This document shows positions 45,040 through 53,248 of a stretch of DNA of 64,000 bases, in pieces. Under the pieces are notes generated by a model. It worked only from the letters and a program-made list of their open reading frames with translations, did not search any database and was not told where the DNA came from. Origin of the DNA: Dyadobacter psychrophilus (GTDB lineage Bacteria > Bacteroidota > Bacteroidia > Cytophagales > Spirosomataceae). A program made the translations under genes and the position numbers. The stretch spans positions 186,001-250,000 of the forward strand of contig NZ_FUZA01000008.1 of the NCBI RefSeq assembly GCF_900167945.1, written 5' to 3'. Position 1 is the stretch's first letter, and the number at the start of each line of letters is the position of its first letter.

Positions 45040-45106
45040 TACCGCTATGTCATAAGAAACGGAGTGCATATGATCATTAAAATGGACAAGGTAAGAGCAA
45101 TCGTAG

Positions 45107-47218
45107 TTATTTTTTACGGGCTATTTCCGCTTGCGATAAAATAAAGCTCTGTAAATCTTTCACATCTTGTTCACCCAAACGACGTCCGAAGTTGGGCATA
45201 CCATTCCCTGTCAGAAGCCCATTTCGGACAATGGCCTGAAAATTTTCGTGGATATGATCTGGCGACCGCGCTAGATCTGGTAAAACACCGCCACCCCCTC
45301 CCACACCGCCATGGCATCGGTCGCAATATTGTTTGTAGAGTGTTTCACCATGTTTTATTTCTGCCTTACTTCCCTTGGGTTGGAGGCGAGTCAATGTCCG
45401 TTCCGGAACTGGTTCGTAGGATGGCATGGCTTGATTAGCTCCCAATGCAAACGTGTAAATCGTTCCGGGATGCAAAGTTGGGGTGAATTTATAACCCAGT
45501 CCAATCACTCCACCCCAACCAACAGCTATGGAAACATACTGCTTGCCGTCCAGTTGATATGTGATGGGCGGAGCTATTATACCCGTGCCGAGATTCATCT
45601 GCCAAAGTACAGTCCCGGTCTTTGCATCATAGGCACTAAAATCGCCCGTGGCGGTGCCCTGAAAGACCAAGCCAGTAGTAGTTGTGAGAATTCCCCCGTT
45701 CCAGCCAACCGGATGGTCTACACTCCAGACCTCCCGCTGCGTGTCAGGCCTCCAGGCAATCAGCTTGCCCATCTGTTTGGGCGCTTTGGATTCCGTGCGG
45801 AGCGGACGTGTATTGTCGTGGCCGATTCCCACATTCCATCCCGTTCCACTGCCCATTCCACCTACTTTGTTCATCGTCCAGGCCGAATCATGACCGTAGA
45901 CCATTGAGTTGGTTTGTATGGGGATGTATACCAGCCCTTCTTTTGGATTATAAGCCATCGGCTGCCAATTGTGCCCGCCAATGGGAGAAGGGAAAATTTC
46001 GGCATTTTGGCTTGTATAACGACTGAAATCACTTTCAATTGGTCGCCCCGTTAATGAATCAATTCCCGTTGCCCAATTCACAAAGGTGTATGGTTTGGCT
46101 GAAATAAACTGCCCATTCGTTCGGTCAATTACATAAAAAAACCCGTTTTTGGGGGCCTGCATAATCACTTTTCTCAGCCGGCCTCGAATGGTAATATCAG
46201 CCAAAATAAGATGCTGCGTGGCGGTAAAATCCCAGGATTCGCCCGGTGTGGTCTGATAATGCCAGACTAGCTCACCTGAACTGGGGTTAAGCGCCAGAAT
46301 AGATGAAATATAAAGGTTGTCGCCGCCCCCTGGACTGCGGTGCTGACGGTTCCATGGCGAGCCGTTGCCCGTGCCCACATAAAGCAGATTCAGAAAAGGA
46401 TCATAGGCCATCGCATCCCAGGCCGTTCCGCCACCGCCATATTCCCACCATTTGCCCGTCCAGGTTTTAGCGGCCTGAGCCAGCGCTTCCGATTCAAATC
46501 GTTTTGACGGATCTCCGGGCACTGTATAAGTTCGCCAGATTTGTTTACCCGTCATTGCATCATATGCCGTTACATAGCCCCGCACACCATATTCTGCTCC
46601 GCCATTGCCAATGATCACCTTGCCGGCAACAATTCGCGGAGGCCCCGTAACGGTATAGGCCCGGGCAGTATCAACGGTCTGCACAGACCAGGCAGGCTGC
46701 CCTGAACTGGCACGGAGGGCAATTAACCGTCCGTCCAGTGTGCCAACATATACATAATCTTTGTAAAGCGCGACACCCCGATTGACAACATCACAACAAG
46801 CTTTTTCTCCGTAGTAAGCCGGCACCTTTGGATCAAACTTCCATTGAAGTTCGCCCGTAAGGGCATTGATTGCATATACACGGCTCCATGAGCCCGTCAC
46901 ATACATTACGCCGTTTGCAACGAGCGGAGTGCTTTCGATACCGCGGGTTATGCCCAGGTTTATAGTCCATGCCAAACCTAGTTGTTTGACATTCTCTTTT
47001 GTGATCTGAGCCAGTGTGCTGTAACGGTCTTCGGTGTAGTTGCCGCCATAGGTGATCCATTCGTGAGGCGTCTTTTTTGCATTGATAAGTCTTCGGTCGT
47101 CAATGAAATGATCAGGCGGACTGTCGGCAATAAGAGCCAAAGTGCAGAGATATGGTAATAGAAAGAAAGTCTTACGGATAAGAAGTAATATACGAACAGC
47201 TGTTTCGCGGATTTCCAT
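45107..47218 (-). CDS. PQQ-dependent alcohol dehydrogenase with cytochrome c tail (quinohemoprotein)
   Basis: A 703-residue periplasmic enzyme; the start at 47218 puts the hydrophobic signal (ILLLIRKTFFLLPYLCTLALIA) near the N-terminus. The eight-bladed propeller begins WITYGGNYTEDRYSTLAQITKENVKQLGLAW. The vicinal disulfide of PQQ alcohol dehydrogenases is seen as KACCDVV. NGGAEYGVRGYVTAYD, GGTAWDAMAYDP, PKNGFFYVIDR and AVGWGGVIGLGY are family blades. The C-terminal cytochrome c has CDRCH (about 90 residues from the end) and a likely Met ligand in NGMPNFG. Electrons would pass from an alcohol through PQQ to heme. At the position where I align the catalytic Asp, the sequence reads ALNPSSG (Asn). 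Confidence 0.93.
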   Translation of the reverse strand: MEIRETAVRILLLIRKTFFLLPYLCTLALIADSPPDHFIDDRRLINAKKTPHEWITYGGNYTEDRYSTLAQITKENVKQLGLAWTINLGITRGIESTPLVANGVMYVTGSWSRVYAINALTGELQWKFDPKVPAYYGEKACCDVVNRGVALYKDYVYVGTLDGRLIALRASSGQPAWSVQTVDTARAYTVTGPPRIVAGKVIIGNGGAEYGVRGYVTAYDAMTGKQIWRTYTVPGDPSKRFESEALAQAAKTWTGKWWEYGGGGTAWDAMAYDPFLNLLYVGTGNGSPWNRQHRSPGGGDNLYISSILALNPSSGELVWHYQTTPGESWDFTATQHLILADITIRGRLRKVIMQAPKNGFFYVIDRTNGQFISAKPYTFVNWATGIDSLTGRPIESDFSRYTSQNAEIFPSPIGGHNWQPMAYNPKEGLVYIPIQTNSMVYGHDSAWTMNKVGGMGSGTGWNVGIGHDNTRPLRTESKAPKQMGKLIAWRPDTQREVWSVDHPVGWNGGILTTTTGLVFQGTATGDFSAYDAKTGTVLWQMNLGTGIIAPPITYQLDGKQYVSIAVGWGGVIGLGYKFTPTLHPGTIYTFALGANQAMPSYEPVPERTLTRLQPKGSKAEIKHGETLYKQYCDRCHGGVGGGGGVLPDLARSPDHIHENFQAIVRNGLLTGNGMPNFGRRLGEQDVKDLQSFILSQAEIARKK

Positions 47219-47242
47219 GAAAAGCACTGATTTATAGTTCAA

Positions 47243-47582
47243 CCAGACAACTCACATAAATTTTTAACCAGAATTAAATACAAATGAAAGCTTAATCCAG
47301 CCCATTTTGGCGCGAAGTACGGTCCGGAATATCCGTTGAGTATAAAGAAAAGAGAAAGCGTTGAATCAACTGCTGTGATAGCCTGGCCTAAGAGACGATC
47401 ATTGGTGCAAGCTTAGTAAAATAGATCCCCATGTGCAAGAAAAACAGCAGGAAATTTTTATGTAACCTATTGATTATTAGTTCAATAACTATCGATTCGG
47501 AAATTTTCTAAAACGTTGTAAGCCCCAAACAAAAAACCGCTCGACAATCTATTGATTATCAAGCGGCTAGCTTTGTTTTCTG
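47243..47582. other. Intergenic region without a recognisable gene
   Basis: 340 bases between the PQQ dehydrogenase start and tRNA-Phe. Apart from the tRNA terminator at 47531-47566 I see no supported gene or promoter. The presumed promoter of the dehydrogenase should lie here, but no TAnnTTTG match in the right orientation stands out. Confidence 0.5.
47531..47566 (-). terminator. Terminator after tRNA-Phe
   Basis: On the minus strand CCGCTTGA pairs with TCGAGCGG (one mismatch) around a loop of about 14 bases, followed by TTTTTTG. Confidence 0.75.
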
Positions 47583-47655
47583 TGGTGATGGACGGAATCG
47601 AACCGCCGACACAAGGATTTTCAGTCCTTTGCTCTACCGACTGAGCTACATCACC
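47583..47655 (-). tRNA. tRNA-Phe(GAA)
   Basis: Read on the minus strand, the 73-base gene has acceptor GGTGATG paired with CATCACC and discriminator A. The D-arm is AGCTCAGTCGGTAGAGC. The anticodon stem AGGAC region has loop CTGAAAA (anticodon GAA), and the T-arm is GGCGGTTCGATTCCGTC. CCA is not encoded as a tail. A terminator follows. Confidence 0.96.
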
Positions 47656-47888
47656 AGGCTCAATTGGTTCCCTTTGGGACTGCAAAACTAGAAGTTTGGT
47701 TTTGCTTTACAAATTATTTATTAAAATATTTCTCAATTTGTTTGCCATAGCAACTTACTTCCCTGATTATCTACATTTTACGTTTGCAGCCTTATATTTT
47801 ATCCCAAAAACATTTGCACCAACTTACATTTTTACCATATTTGTTAAGGTATGCTTGCATACTAATGGTGGATTTCAATGATGTAACA

Positions 47889-49229
47889 ATGGCGATATTT
47901 CAGCAAATACTATTTTTAGCCGTTTTGGGGGCGGTCGCCTGGCTGGGTTATCGAAGGATCAGTCTTATCCGGTCGACCATCCTGCTGGGAAAGCCGGAAG
48001 ACCGCTCGAATCGTCCTGGTGAAAGACTTTCTACAATGCTACGCATTGCTTTTGGCCAGAAAAAAATGTTCGACCGGCCGCTGATCGGCGCCCTGCACTT
48101 TGCGGTCTACATCGGCTTTATTCTGATCAATGTTGAAATACTGGAAATTGTGCTTGATGGCATTCTGGGCCGGCATCGGATTTTTGCGCCGTTTCTGGGC
48201 AGCTTCTATCCCGTATTGATTGGCTTTTTTGAATTTCTGGCAGTCGGTGTGCTGCTGGCTTGCATTATCTTCCTTTTGAGGCGCAGTGTTGTGAGGGTGA
48301 AGCGTTTGCAGCCTGAGCGGCATCGTGAAATGAATGGCTGGCCAGAACTGGACGGGAAATTGATCTTAGTTTTTGAAATCGTTTTAATGATCGCGATTCT
48401 AACGATGAATGCTGCGGATTTGGCGCTTCAGGAGCTTGGAAACCCACATTATCCGCAAACGGGCGACTTCTTTTTTAGTCAGTTTCTCAAACCATTATTT
48501 ACAGGATTGAATGAAGATACACTTGTCATTTATGAGCGATTTGCGTGGTGGTTTCACATTTTAGGAATCTTCGTTTTCGCTGTTTATCTCACCTATTCAA
48601 AGCACTTACACATTGTTTTAGCTTTTCCCAACACTTATTTCTCGCGGCTGACGCCTAAGGGAAAAATGAACAATATGCCGGAAATTACGGCGGAAGTAAA
48701 AACAATGCTGGGCATCGAAACAGCTTCGATGGACGAGGCAGCGGTAATTCCGGACCGTTTTGGCGCAAAAGATGTGCAGGACCTTTCCTGGAAAAACCTG
48801 ATGGATGCTTATTCCTGCACGGAATGCGGACGTTGTACGGAGGCTTGTCCGGCTAATATTACGGGCAAAAAGCTTTCCCCGCGCAAGATTATGATGGACA
48901 CGCGCGATAGGCTGGAAGATGTAGGCCGGAACATGCAGAAAAACGGCGGACAGTTTGTAGATGACGGAAAAAGCCTCATTGATGATTATATATTGGTGGA
49001 AGAAATCAATGCTTGTACAACTTGCAATGCATGCGTGCAGGAATGCCCGGTGCTCATTAATCCTTTAGACATTATCTTGCAATTACGCAGGCATAAGGTG
49101 ATGGATGAAGCGCATGCGCCGGCAAGCTGGAACGTGATGTTCCAGAATATGGATACCAATCAGGCGCCCTGGAAATTTTCTCCCGGCGACCGTTTCAACT
49201 GGGCGGCTGGCCTTGAACCAAAAGAATAA
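47889..49229 (+). CDS. Membrane protein with two 4Fe-4S motifs, HdrC/NarI-like
   Basis: A 446-residue inner-membrane electron-transfer protein. The start at 47889 (MAIFQQILFLAVLGAVAW) begins with the first membrane helix; earlier starts add a non-conserved leader. Four to five helices follow (about residues 5-20, 73-95, 110-133, 165-187 and 215-240), with His residues that could bind heme as in nitrate reductase gamma-like subunits. The cytoplasmic end has CTECGRCTEACP and CTTCNACVQECP (about residues 312-325 and 378-390), two [4Fe-4S] sites as in GlpC/HdrC. The CCG-domain partner starts directly after the stop (TAAATG). Such pairs probably pass electrons between a cytoplasmic donor and quinone; the donor is unknown. 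Confidence 0.88.
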   Translation: MAIFQQILFLAVLGAVAWLGYRRISLIRSTILLGKPEDRSNRPGERLSTMLRIAFGQKKMFDRPLIGALHFAVYIGFILINVEILEIVLDGILGRHRIFAPFLGSFYPVLIGFFEFLAVGVLLACIIFLLRRSVVRVKRLQPERHREMNGWPELDGKLILVFEIVLMIAILTMNAADLALQELGNPHYPQTGDFFFSQFLKPLFTGLNEDTLVIYERFAWWFHILGIFVFAVYLTYSKHLHIVLAFPNTYFSRLTPKGKMNNMPEITAEVKTMLGIETASMDEAAVIPDRFGAKDVQDLSWKNLMDAYSCTECGRCTEACPANITGKKLSPRKIMMDTRDRLEDVGRNMQKNGGQFVDDGKSLIDDYILVEEINACTTCNACVQECPVLINPLDIILQLRRHKVMDEAHAPASWNVMFQNMDTNQAPWKFSPGDRFNWAAGLEPKE

Positions 49230-50027
49230 ATGAGCGAATTGACATATAAAGTGCCGACAATGGCCGAAATGGCGGCAAATAACGAAGCTCCCGAAATTTT
49301 GTTTTGGGTTGGCTGCGCTGGTTCGTTTGATGACCGTTATAAAAAAGTGACGGTCGCTTTTGTGAAAATATTGAATAGGGCTGGCGTAAAATTTGCTGTG
49401 TTAGGCACCGAGGAAAGCTGTACGGGCGATCCGGCTCGGCGGGCCGGCAATGAGTTTACATTCCAAATGCTTGCGATGTCCAACATTCAGGTGCTGGATA
49501 TGTATGGGATCAAAAAAATCGTAACGGCCTGCCCGCATTGTTTTAACACATTAAAAAATGAATATCCCGAGCTGGGCGGAAATTATGAAGTGATCCATCA
49601 TTCCACTTTTCTGCAGCAGCTTATTGACGAAGGCCGCGTAAGGATTGAAGGCGGTGAAACGTTCAAAGGCAAAAAGATTACCTTTCATGATTCGTGCTAT
49701 CTGGGGCGTGCTAACAACATTTACGAAGCGCCGAGGCATGTTTTGGAAGCATTGGATGCAGATTTGGTAGAAATGAAAAGGTGCCGGACCAAAGGACTTT
49801 GCTGCGGTGCGGGAGGGGGACAAATGTTCAAAGAGCCTGAACCCGGAAAAAAGGACATTAATATAGAAAGGATTGAAGAAGCCCTTGCAACGGGAGCCGA
49901 AACCATTGCCGTTGCCTGCCCGTTTTGTATGGTAATGATGACAGATGGCGTTAAGAATAAAGAAAAAGAAAGTGCTGTTAAAGTTTACGACCTGGCGGAA
50001 CTGATCGCACAGGCAGAAGGGTTGTAA
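49230..50027 (+). CDS. CCG-domain Fe-S oxidoreductase, HdrB/LutA-like
   Basis: A 265-residue cytoplasmic partner of the preceding membrane Fe-S protein, with two cysteine-rich CCG-type domains. The first has LFWVGCAGSFDDRYKKV and VTACPHCFNTLKNEYP; the second has FHDSCYLGRANNIYEAPR, GLCCGAGGGQMF and AVACPFCMVMM. In heterodisulfide reductase and lactate-oxidation proteins these cysteines hold an unusual Fe-S cluster. The start follows the upstream stop without a gap, so the two proteins are very likely made in equal amounts as one complex. The substrate cannot be told from the sequence. Confidence 0.9.
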   Translation: MSELTYKVPTMAEMAANNEAPEILFWVGCAGSFDDRYKKVTVAFVKILNRAGVKFAVLGTEESCTGDPARRAGNEFTFQMLAMSNIQVLDMYGIKKIVTACPHCFNTLKNEYPELGGNYEVIHHSTFLQQLIDEGRVRIEGGETFKGKKITFHDSCYLGRANNIYEAPRHVLEALDADLVEMKRCRTKGLCCGAGGGQMFKEPEPGKKDINIERIEEALATGAETIAVACPFCMVMMTDGVKNKEKESAVKVYDLAELIAQAEGL

Positions 50028-50077
50028 TAACTGTCTGCTGCATAGTAAGATCGTTTTTAGCTTTAAAATTTTGAGTT

Positions 50078-50578
50078 ATGTACATTCCATTTAGTGATAT
50101 AGATTTCCAAGCAAGAGTCTGGATTTATCAGGCTGACCGTCAGCTTACTGACGCCGAAGTGGGCATTTTAACCGAAACTTTAAAAGCATCTCTCGATGGC
50201 TGGGAAGCACACGGAAAACCGCTTACAGCTTCCGGAAAAGTTTTTGAACACCGGTTTGTAGTGATTGCCGTTGATGAAAACGACGAATTGCCCAGCGGAT
50301 GTTCTATTGATAAGTCTGTACATTGGATCCAGGCGGTCGGCCATTCGATGCAGATCGATTTCTTTGATCGATCCGTGGCCTATCTGGGAGCTGATAATCA
50401 AATACATACAGTTCCTGTTCCGAGCATTAAGCAAGCGGTTACAGATGAAATCCTGCTGCCATCGACCATTATTTTCGATAATCAGGTTGCCACAAAAGCG
50501 CAATGGATGAACCATTGGAAAACGCCCGCTGCAAACTCTTGGCTCAATCGCTACTTTTCGGCGAAATCCAGCGTTTAA
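50078..50578 (+). CDS. Conserved Bacteroidota protein, function unknown
   Basis: A 166-residue cytoplasmic protein starting MYIPFSDIDFQARVWIYQADRQLTDAEV. It has FVEHRFVVIAVDEN-like and SGCSIDKSVHWIQAVGHSMQIDFFDRS segments. Similar proteins in this phylum are often labelled ABC transporter ATPase, but I see no Walker A, Walker B or signature motif, so that label is not supported here. It follows the Fe-S pair by 50 bases and precedes gldH by 43 bases, in the same direction. No catalytic site is evident beyond the conserved Cys-Ser-Ile-Asp stretch. Confidence 0.75.
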   Translation: MYIPFSDIDFQARVWIYQADRQLTDAEVGILTETLKASLDGWEAHGKPLTASGKVFEHRFVVIAVDENDELPSGCSIDKSVHWIQAVGHSMQIDFFDRSVAYLGADNQIHTVPVPSIKQAVTDEILLPSTIIFDNQVATKAQWMNHWKTPAANSWLNRYFSAKSSV

Positions 50579-50621
50579 GTTTAAATGGTTAGTTTTGTCA
50601 AATAAACGATAACGGTCCGGA

Positions 50622-51101
50622 ATGAAGTTTTTTTGGTTTGTCTCAATTTTCGCTATCTGTCTGACAATGTTCGGCTGCGACGAAAACGTGGTTTACAAAG
50701 CGCATGAAGACATTGATGACGGACTTTGGTATATCAAAAACAAGCCGACTTTCAAAGTTGAAATAACGGATACAACAGCGACTTACAACATGTATTATTT
50801 GCTTCGCAACACATTGCAGTATCCCTATTACAACCTTTACTTAACCAAAAATTTCATCGGCCCCGATCAAAAGGTCATATCTAACACATTGGAAGAAGTT
50901 TTTCTGTCTAATGAAACAACCGGAAAACCATACGGCCACGGGCTGGGCGACCTTTTCGACCATAAAATTCCCTTTCTTAAAAATTACAAATTTCCCAGGT
51001 CAGGCACTTACACATTCATTTTGACACAATCCATGCGCCAAAATCCGCTTCCTTTTGTGATGAGCGTCGGTGTAAGTGTCGAAAAAGTGGGAGCTAAATA
51101 A
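50622..51101 (+). CDS. gldH: Gliding motility lipoprotein GldH
   Basis: A 159-residue lipoprotein with signal sequence and lipobox TMFGC (residues 15-19), then DENVVYKAHEDIDDGLWYIKNKPTF. YNMYYLLRNTLQYPYYNLYLT and GKPYGHGLGDLFDHKIPF are typical of GldH, a small lipoprotein needed for gliding in Flavobacterium and present in many Bacteroidota. With porT and the proteins bearing T9SS tails in this window, it indicates a gliding/T9SS lifestyle. It converges on the AI-2E family gene with a two-base gap. Confidence 0.88.
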   Translation: MKFFWFVSIFAICLTMFGCDENVVYKAHEDIDDGLWYIKNKPTFKVEITDTTATYNMYYLLRNTLQYPYYNLYLTKNFIGPDQKVISNTLEEVFLSNETTGKPYGHGLGDLFDHKIPFLKNYKFPRSGTYTFILTQSMRQNPLPFVMSVGVSVEKVGAK

Positions 51102-51103
51102 TC

Positions 51104-52324
51104 CTAAATCTCGGGGTTATTAGGCGAAGGAGTCGTTCCATCTGATCGCTTCCTTGGTTTATTGCGATATCTGCGATAAGGTTTTTTCTTAAACTCCTTT
51201 TCAACAGACTGCGCTATCATTGCTTCTTTTTGATCTTCCTGCACTTCATGCACAGGCTCGCCCAACAAAAACCCATAAGGCTCCATACTTGGAATAGTAT
51301 CAAAAACAACTTTAAGAATGGCCGTAACTGGTAATGCAAGAATTAATCCTGCCAATCCCCATAATTGTCCTCCCAGGAACAGTGCAATGATGGCGGCCAG
51401 CGGATTTACACTCACTTTTGAGCCCACAATGTTGGGGGTGATAAAATTGCCTTCCAGGAATTGTACAAAGCTCATCACACCAATCACACCAACCGCATAC
51501 CAGGGTGAATCCATGGTAACGACGGCCAATAACGCAGGAAGCACCGAGCCGATCAGGATTCCTATATAAGGGATCAGGATCAGGAAGCCTGCCAGAAAAC
51601 CGAAGAAAATTGCGTGCGGAATGCCCAAAATCAGTAATCCGATGCTATTTAAAACTCCTACAATAAGAATTACAAGGAACAGTCCGGACAGATAACTCTG
51701 GATTACTTCGTATATTTTTTTCAAAAGTGCATTCAGTGCTTCATTAGGAACATTGGTGATGGCTTTGTGAAAGAACCGTCTGAAAAAGTCGCGGTAAAGC
51801 AGGAAAAAGAAGATGTAAAGCGGAATTAAAATGAATGTTGAAATGGCACCTGTGGTGGTAACAAGTGTGTTCAGCAGCACTGCCCTTCCTTCACTCAGCG
51901 CATTGATCAGATATTTCTTTGCCTCGCTCACCTGTTGGCTGCGGCTAATGTTGAGATAACGCTCCCCCATCGTAAGCGTTTGATCCAGAATCGTTTCCGC
52001 CTTTTCTGTAATCCTCGGCAGCTCTTCTGCAAAACTGCCGATTTGCAGCGAAACAACATATACAAGCACCACTATGACGATGAAAAGCGTCAGAATGCTC
52101 AACAAAATAGACCCGATCCGCGGCACACGGTGCCTTTCAAGCCAGGCGCAAACGGGATGTAGCAGAATGGCCAGCAGAATGGAAAATGCAATGGGGATAA
52201 TCGTTTCGCGAAGAACAAAAAGAATGTAAACGGTTGCAATAAGGGCGACGAGGATGCTTGCCAGTTTTAGGTAAAGAGGGGTTTCTTTATCTTTGTTTGG
52301 AAGAGGACGTAAAGTGGAATTCAT
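51104..52324 (-). CDS. AI-2E family transporter (PerM-like permease)
   Basis: A 406-residue membrane protein with about eight helices. The start at 52324 (MNSTLRPLPNKDKETPLYLKL) is preferred; an ATG 11 codons upstream would reach farther into the divergent gene. SILLAILLHPVCAWLERHRVPR, LIPLYIFFFLLYRDFFRRFF, FFGFLAGFLILIPYIGILIGSVLPAL and NPLAAIIALFLGGQLWGLAGLILALPVTAIL are typical of the AI-2E/PerM family. The family exports or takes up diverse small molecules or ions; a link to autoinducer-2 cannot be assumed. The tail after residue 360 is charged and basic (KKKPYRRYRNKPRKR). Its start codon overlaps that of the next gene on the other strand. Confidence 0.9.
   Translation of the reverse strand: MNSTLRPLPNKDKETPLYLKLASILVALIATVYILFVLRETIIPIAFSILLAILLHPVCAWLERHRVPRIGSILLSILTLFIVIVVLVYVVSLQIGSFAEELPRITEKAETILDQTLTMGERYLNISRSQQVSEAKKYLINALSEGRAVLLNTLVTTTGAISTFILIPLYIFFFLLYRDFFRRFFHKAITNVPNEALNALLKKIYEVIQSYLSGLFLVILIVGVLNSIGLLILGIPHAIFFGFLAGFLILIPYIGILIGSVLPALLAVVTMDSPWYAVGVIGVMSFVQFLEGNFITPNIVGSKVSVNPLAAIIALFLGGQLWGLAGLILALPVTAILKVVFDTIPSMEPYGFLLGEPVHEVQEDQKEAMIAQSVEKEFKKKPYRRYRNKPRKRSDGTTPSPNNPEI
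52288..52295 (+). promoter_or_regulatory. Probable -7 box inside the AI-2E gene
   Basis: TATCTTTG matches TAnnTTTG and lies 27 bases before the plus-strand ATG at 52323. A weak -33-like TTTA (52266-52269) is 18 bases upstream. It sits within the first codons of the minus-strand gene. Confidence 0.45.
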
Positions 52325-53162
52325 GAATAAACTAATGTATCTGTGGTTTGCTGTCAAAACGGTGTTCTGTACTTGCCAGCCTGATCATAAGATCAATGAT
52401 TTCGAGAAAGTGCGTTCCCATTACAAAATTAGCAAAATAGGCAAGCTTCCAGCAGTTGCTTCCGAAAGTTCGGGCCTTGCAAATGGCTCAGCGCCTGGTT
52501 TGTTCATCACGCACAATGACAGTGGCGGCAAGCCCGAATTCTACGAATTTGACCTTTCGGGAAAACTCACATCAACTATTAACATTCCGAATTCTAAAAA
52601 TGTGGATTGGGAAGATTTGACGAAAGACCCGAAAGGCAACTTATATGTGGGCGATTTTGGCAATAACGGGACTCCCAGAAACGAGTTTGAAATCTATAAG
52701 ATCAATGTTAGCCAGAATGCGACCGAGAAAATTTCATTTCGTTACTCCGATCAAAAATCGGTGGCGGGCGTTTCTGGTAAGCCAACATTCGATTGTGAAT
52801 CTCTTTTTTACTATCAAAACAATGTTTATCTATTCTCAAAAAATTGGGAGAAAAATAAGTTTGTGAAGCTTTACCGCGTTCCGGCTGAGGCTGGAACTTA
52901 CACCATAAGCGCCATTGACAGCATTAAAATCAACACGCAAGTGACCTCGGCCGACATAAGCCCGGACGGTAAGACTTTCGCTTTGCTGACTTATGGTAAA
53001 ATCCTGTTGTTTCGAATTGAAAATAACCGCATTGATTTCAGTAAGCCTCAGGGCTGTTTTCGGCTGGTAAAAAAGCAAAATGAAGCGCTGATGTTTTTGA
53101 ATAATACCGATATGCTTGTCACCAATGAGCAAGGCGATATCTACCGGATTACTTATAAGTGA
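52323..53162 (+). CDS. Exported beta-propeller-like protein
   Basis: A 279-residue protein with a short hydrophobic N-terminus (MYLWFAVKTVFCTC) that may be a signal sequence; the Cys residues could be lipidated, but the lipobox is imperfect. SESSGLANGSAPGLFITHNDSGGKPEFYEFDLSGK, VDWEDLTKDPKGNLYVGDFGNNG, TFDCESLFYYQNNVYLFSKNW and ISPDGKTFALLTYGKILLF suggest repeated blades, as in secreted SdiA-regulated-like or NHL-type propellers. No active-site motif is recognised. The start codon shares CATG with the divergent AI-2E family gene. The response regulator follows 86 bases later. Confidence 0.75.
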   Translation: MNKLMYLWFAVKTVFCTCQPDHKINDFEKVRSHYKISKIGKLPAVASESSGLANGSAPGLFITHNDSGGKPEFYEFDLSGKLTSTINIPNSKNVDWEDLTKDPKGNLYVGDFGNNGTPRNEFEIYKINVSQNATEKISFRYSDQKSVAGVSGKPTFDCESLFYYQNNVYLFSKNWEKNKFVKLYRVPAEAGTYTISAIDSIKINTQVTSADISPDGKTFALLTYGKILLFRIENNRIDFSKPQGCFRLVKKQNEALMFLNNTDMLVTNEQGDIYRITYK

Positions 53163-53248
53163 TATTATGTTTCTGTTAATAATGTTGTAAAGCATGTAAT
53201 GTCAACATCACATCTGCTAATTTCGAACCGCGTTTTAATAAGAAAAAC

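Noticed and set aside
47482..47685. Open frame across tRNA-Phe
   Set aside because: It runs through the tRNA and its terminator; a chance frame.
50078..50578. ABC transporter ATPase label
   Set aside because: No Walker A, Walker B or signature motif, and the protein is too short for a nucleotide-binding domain.
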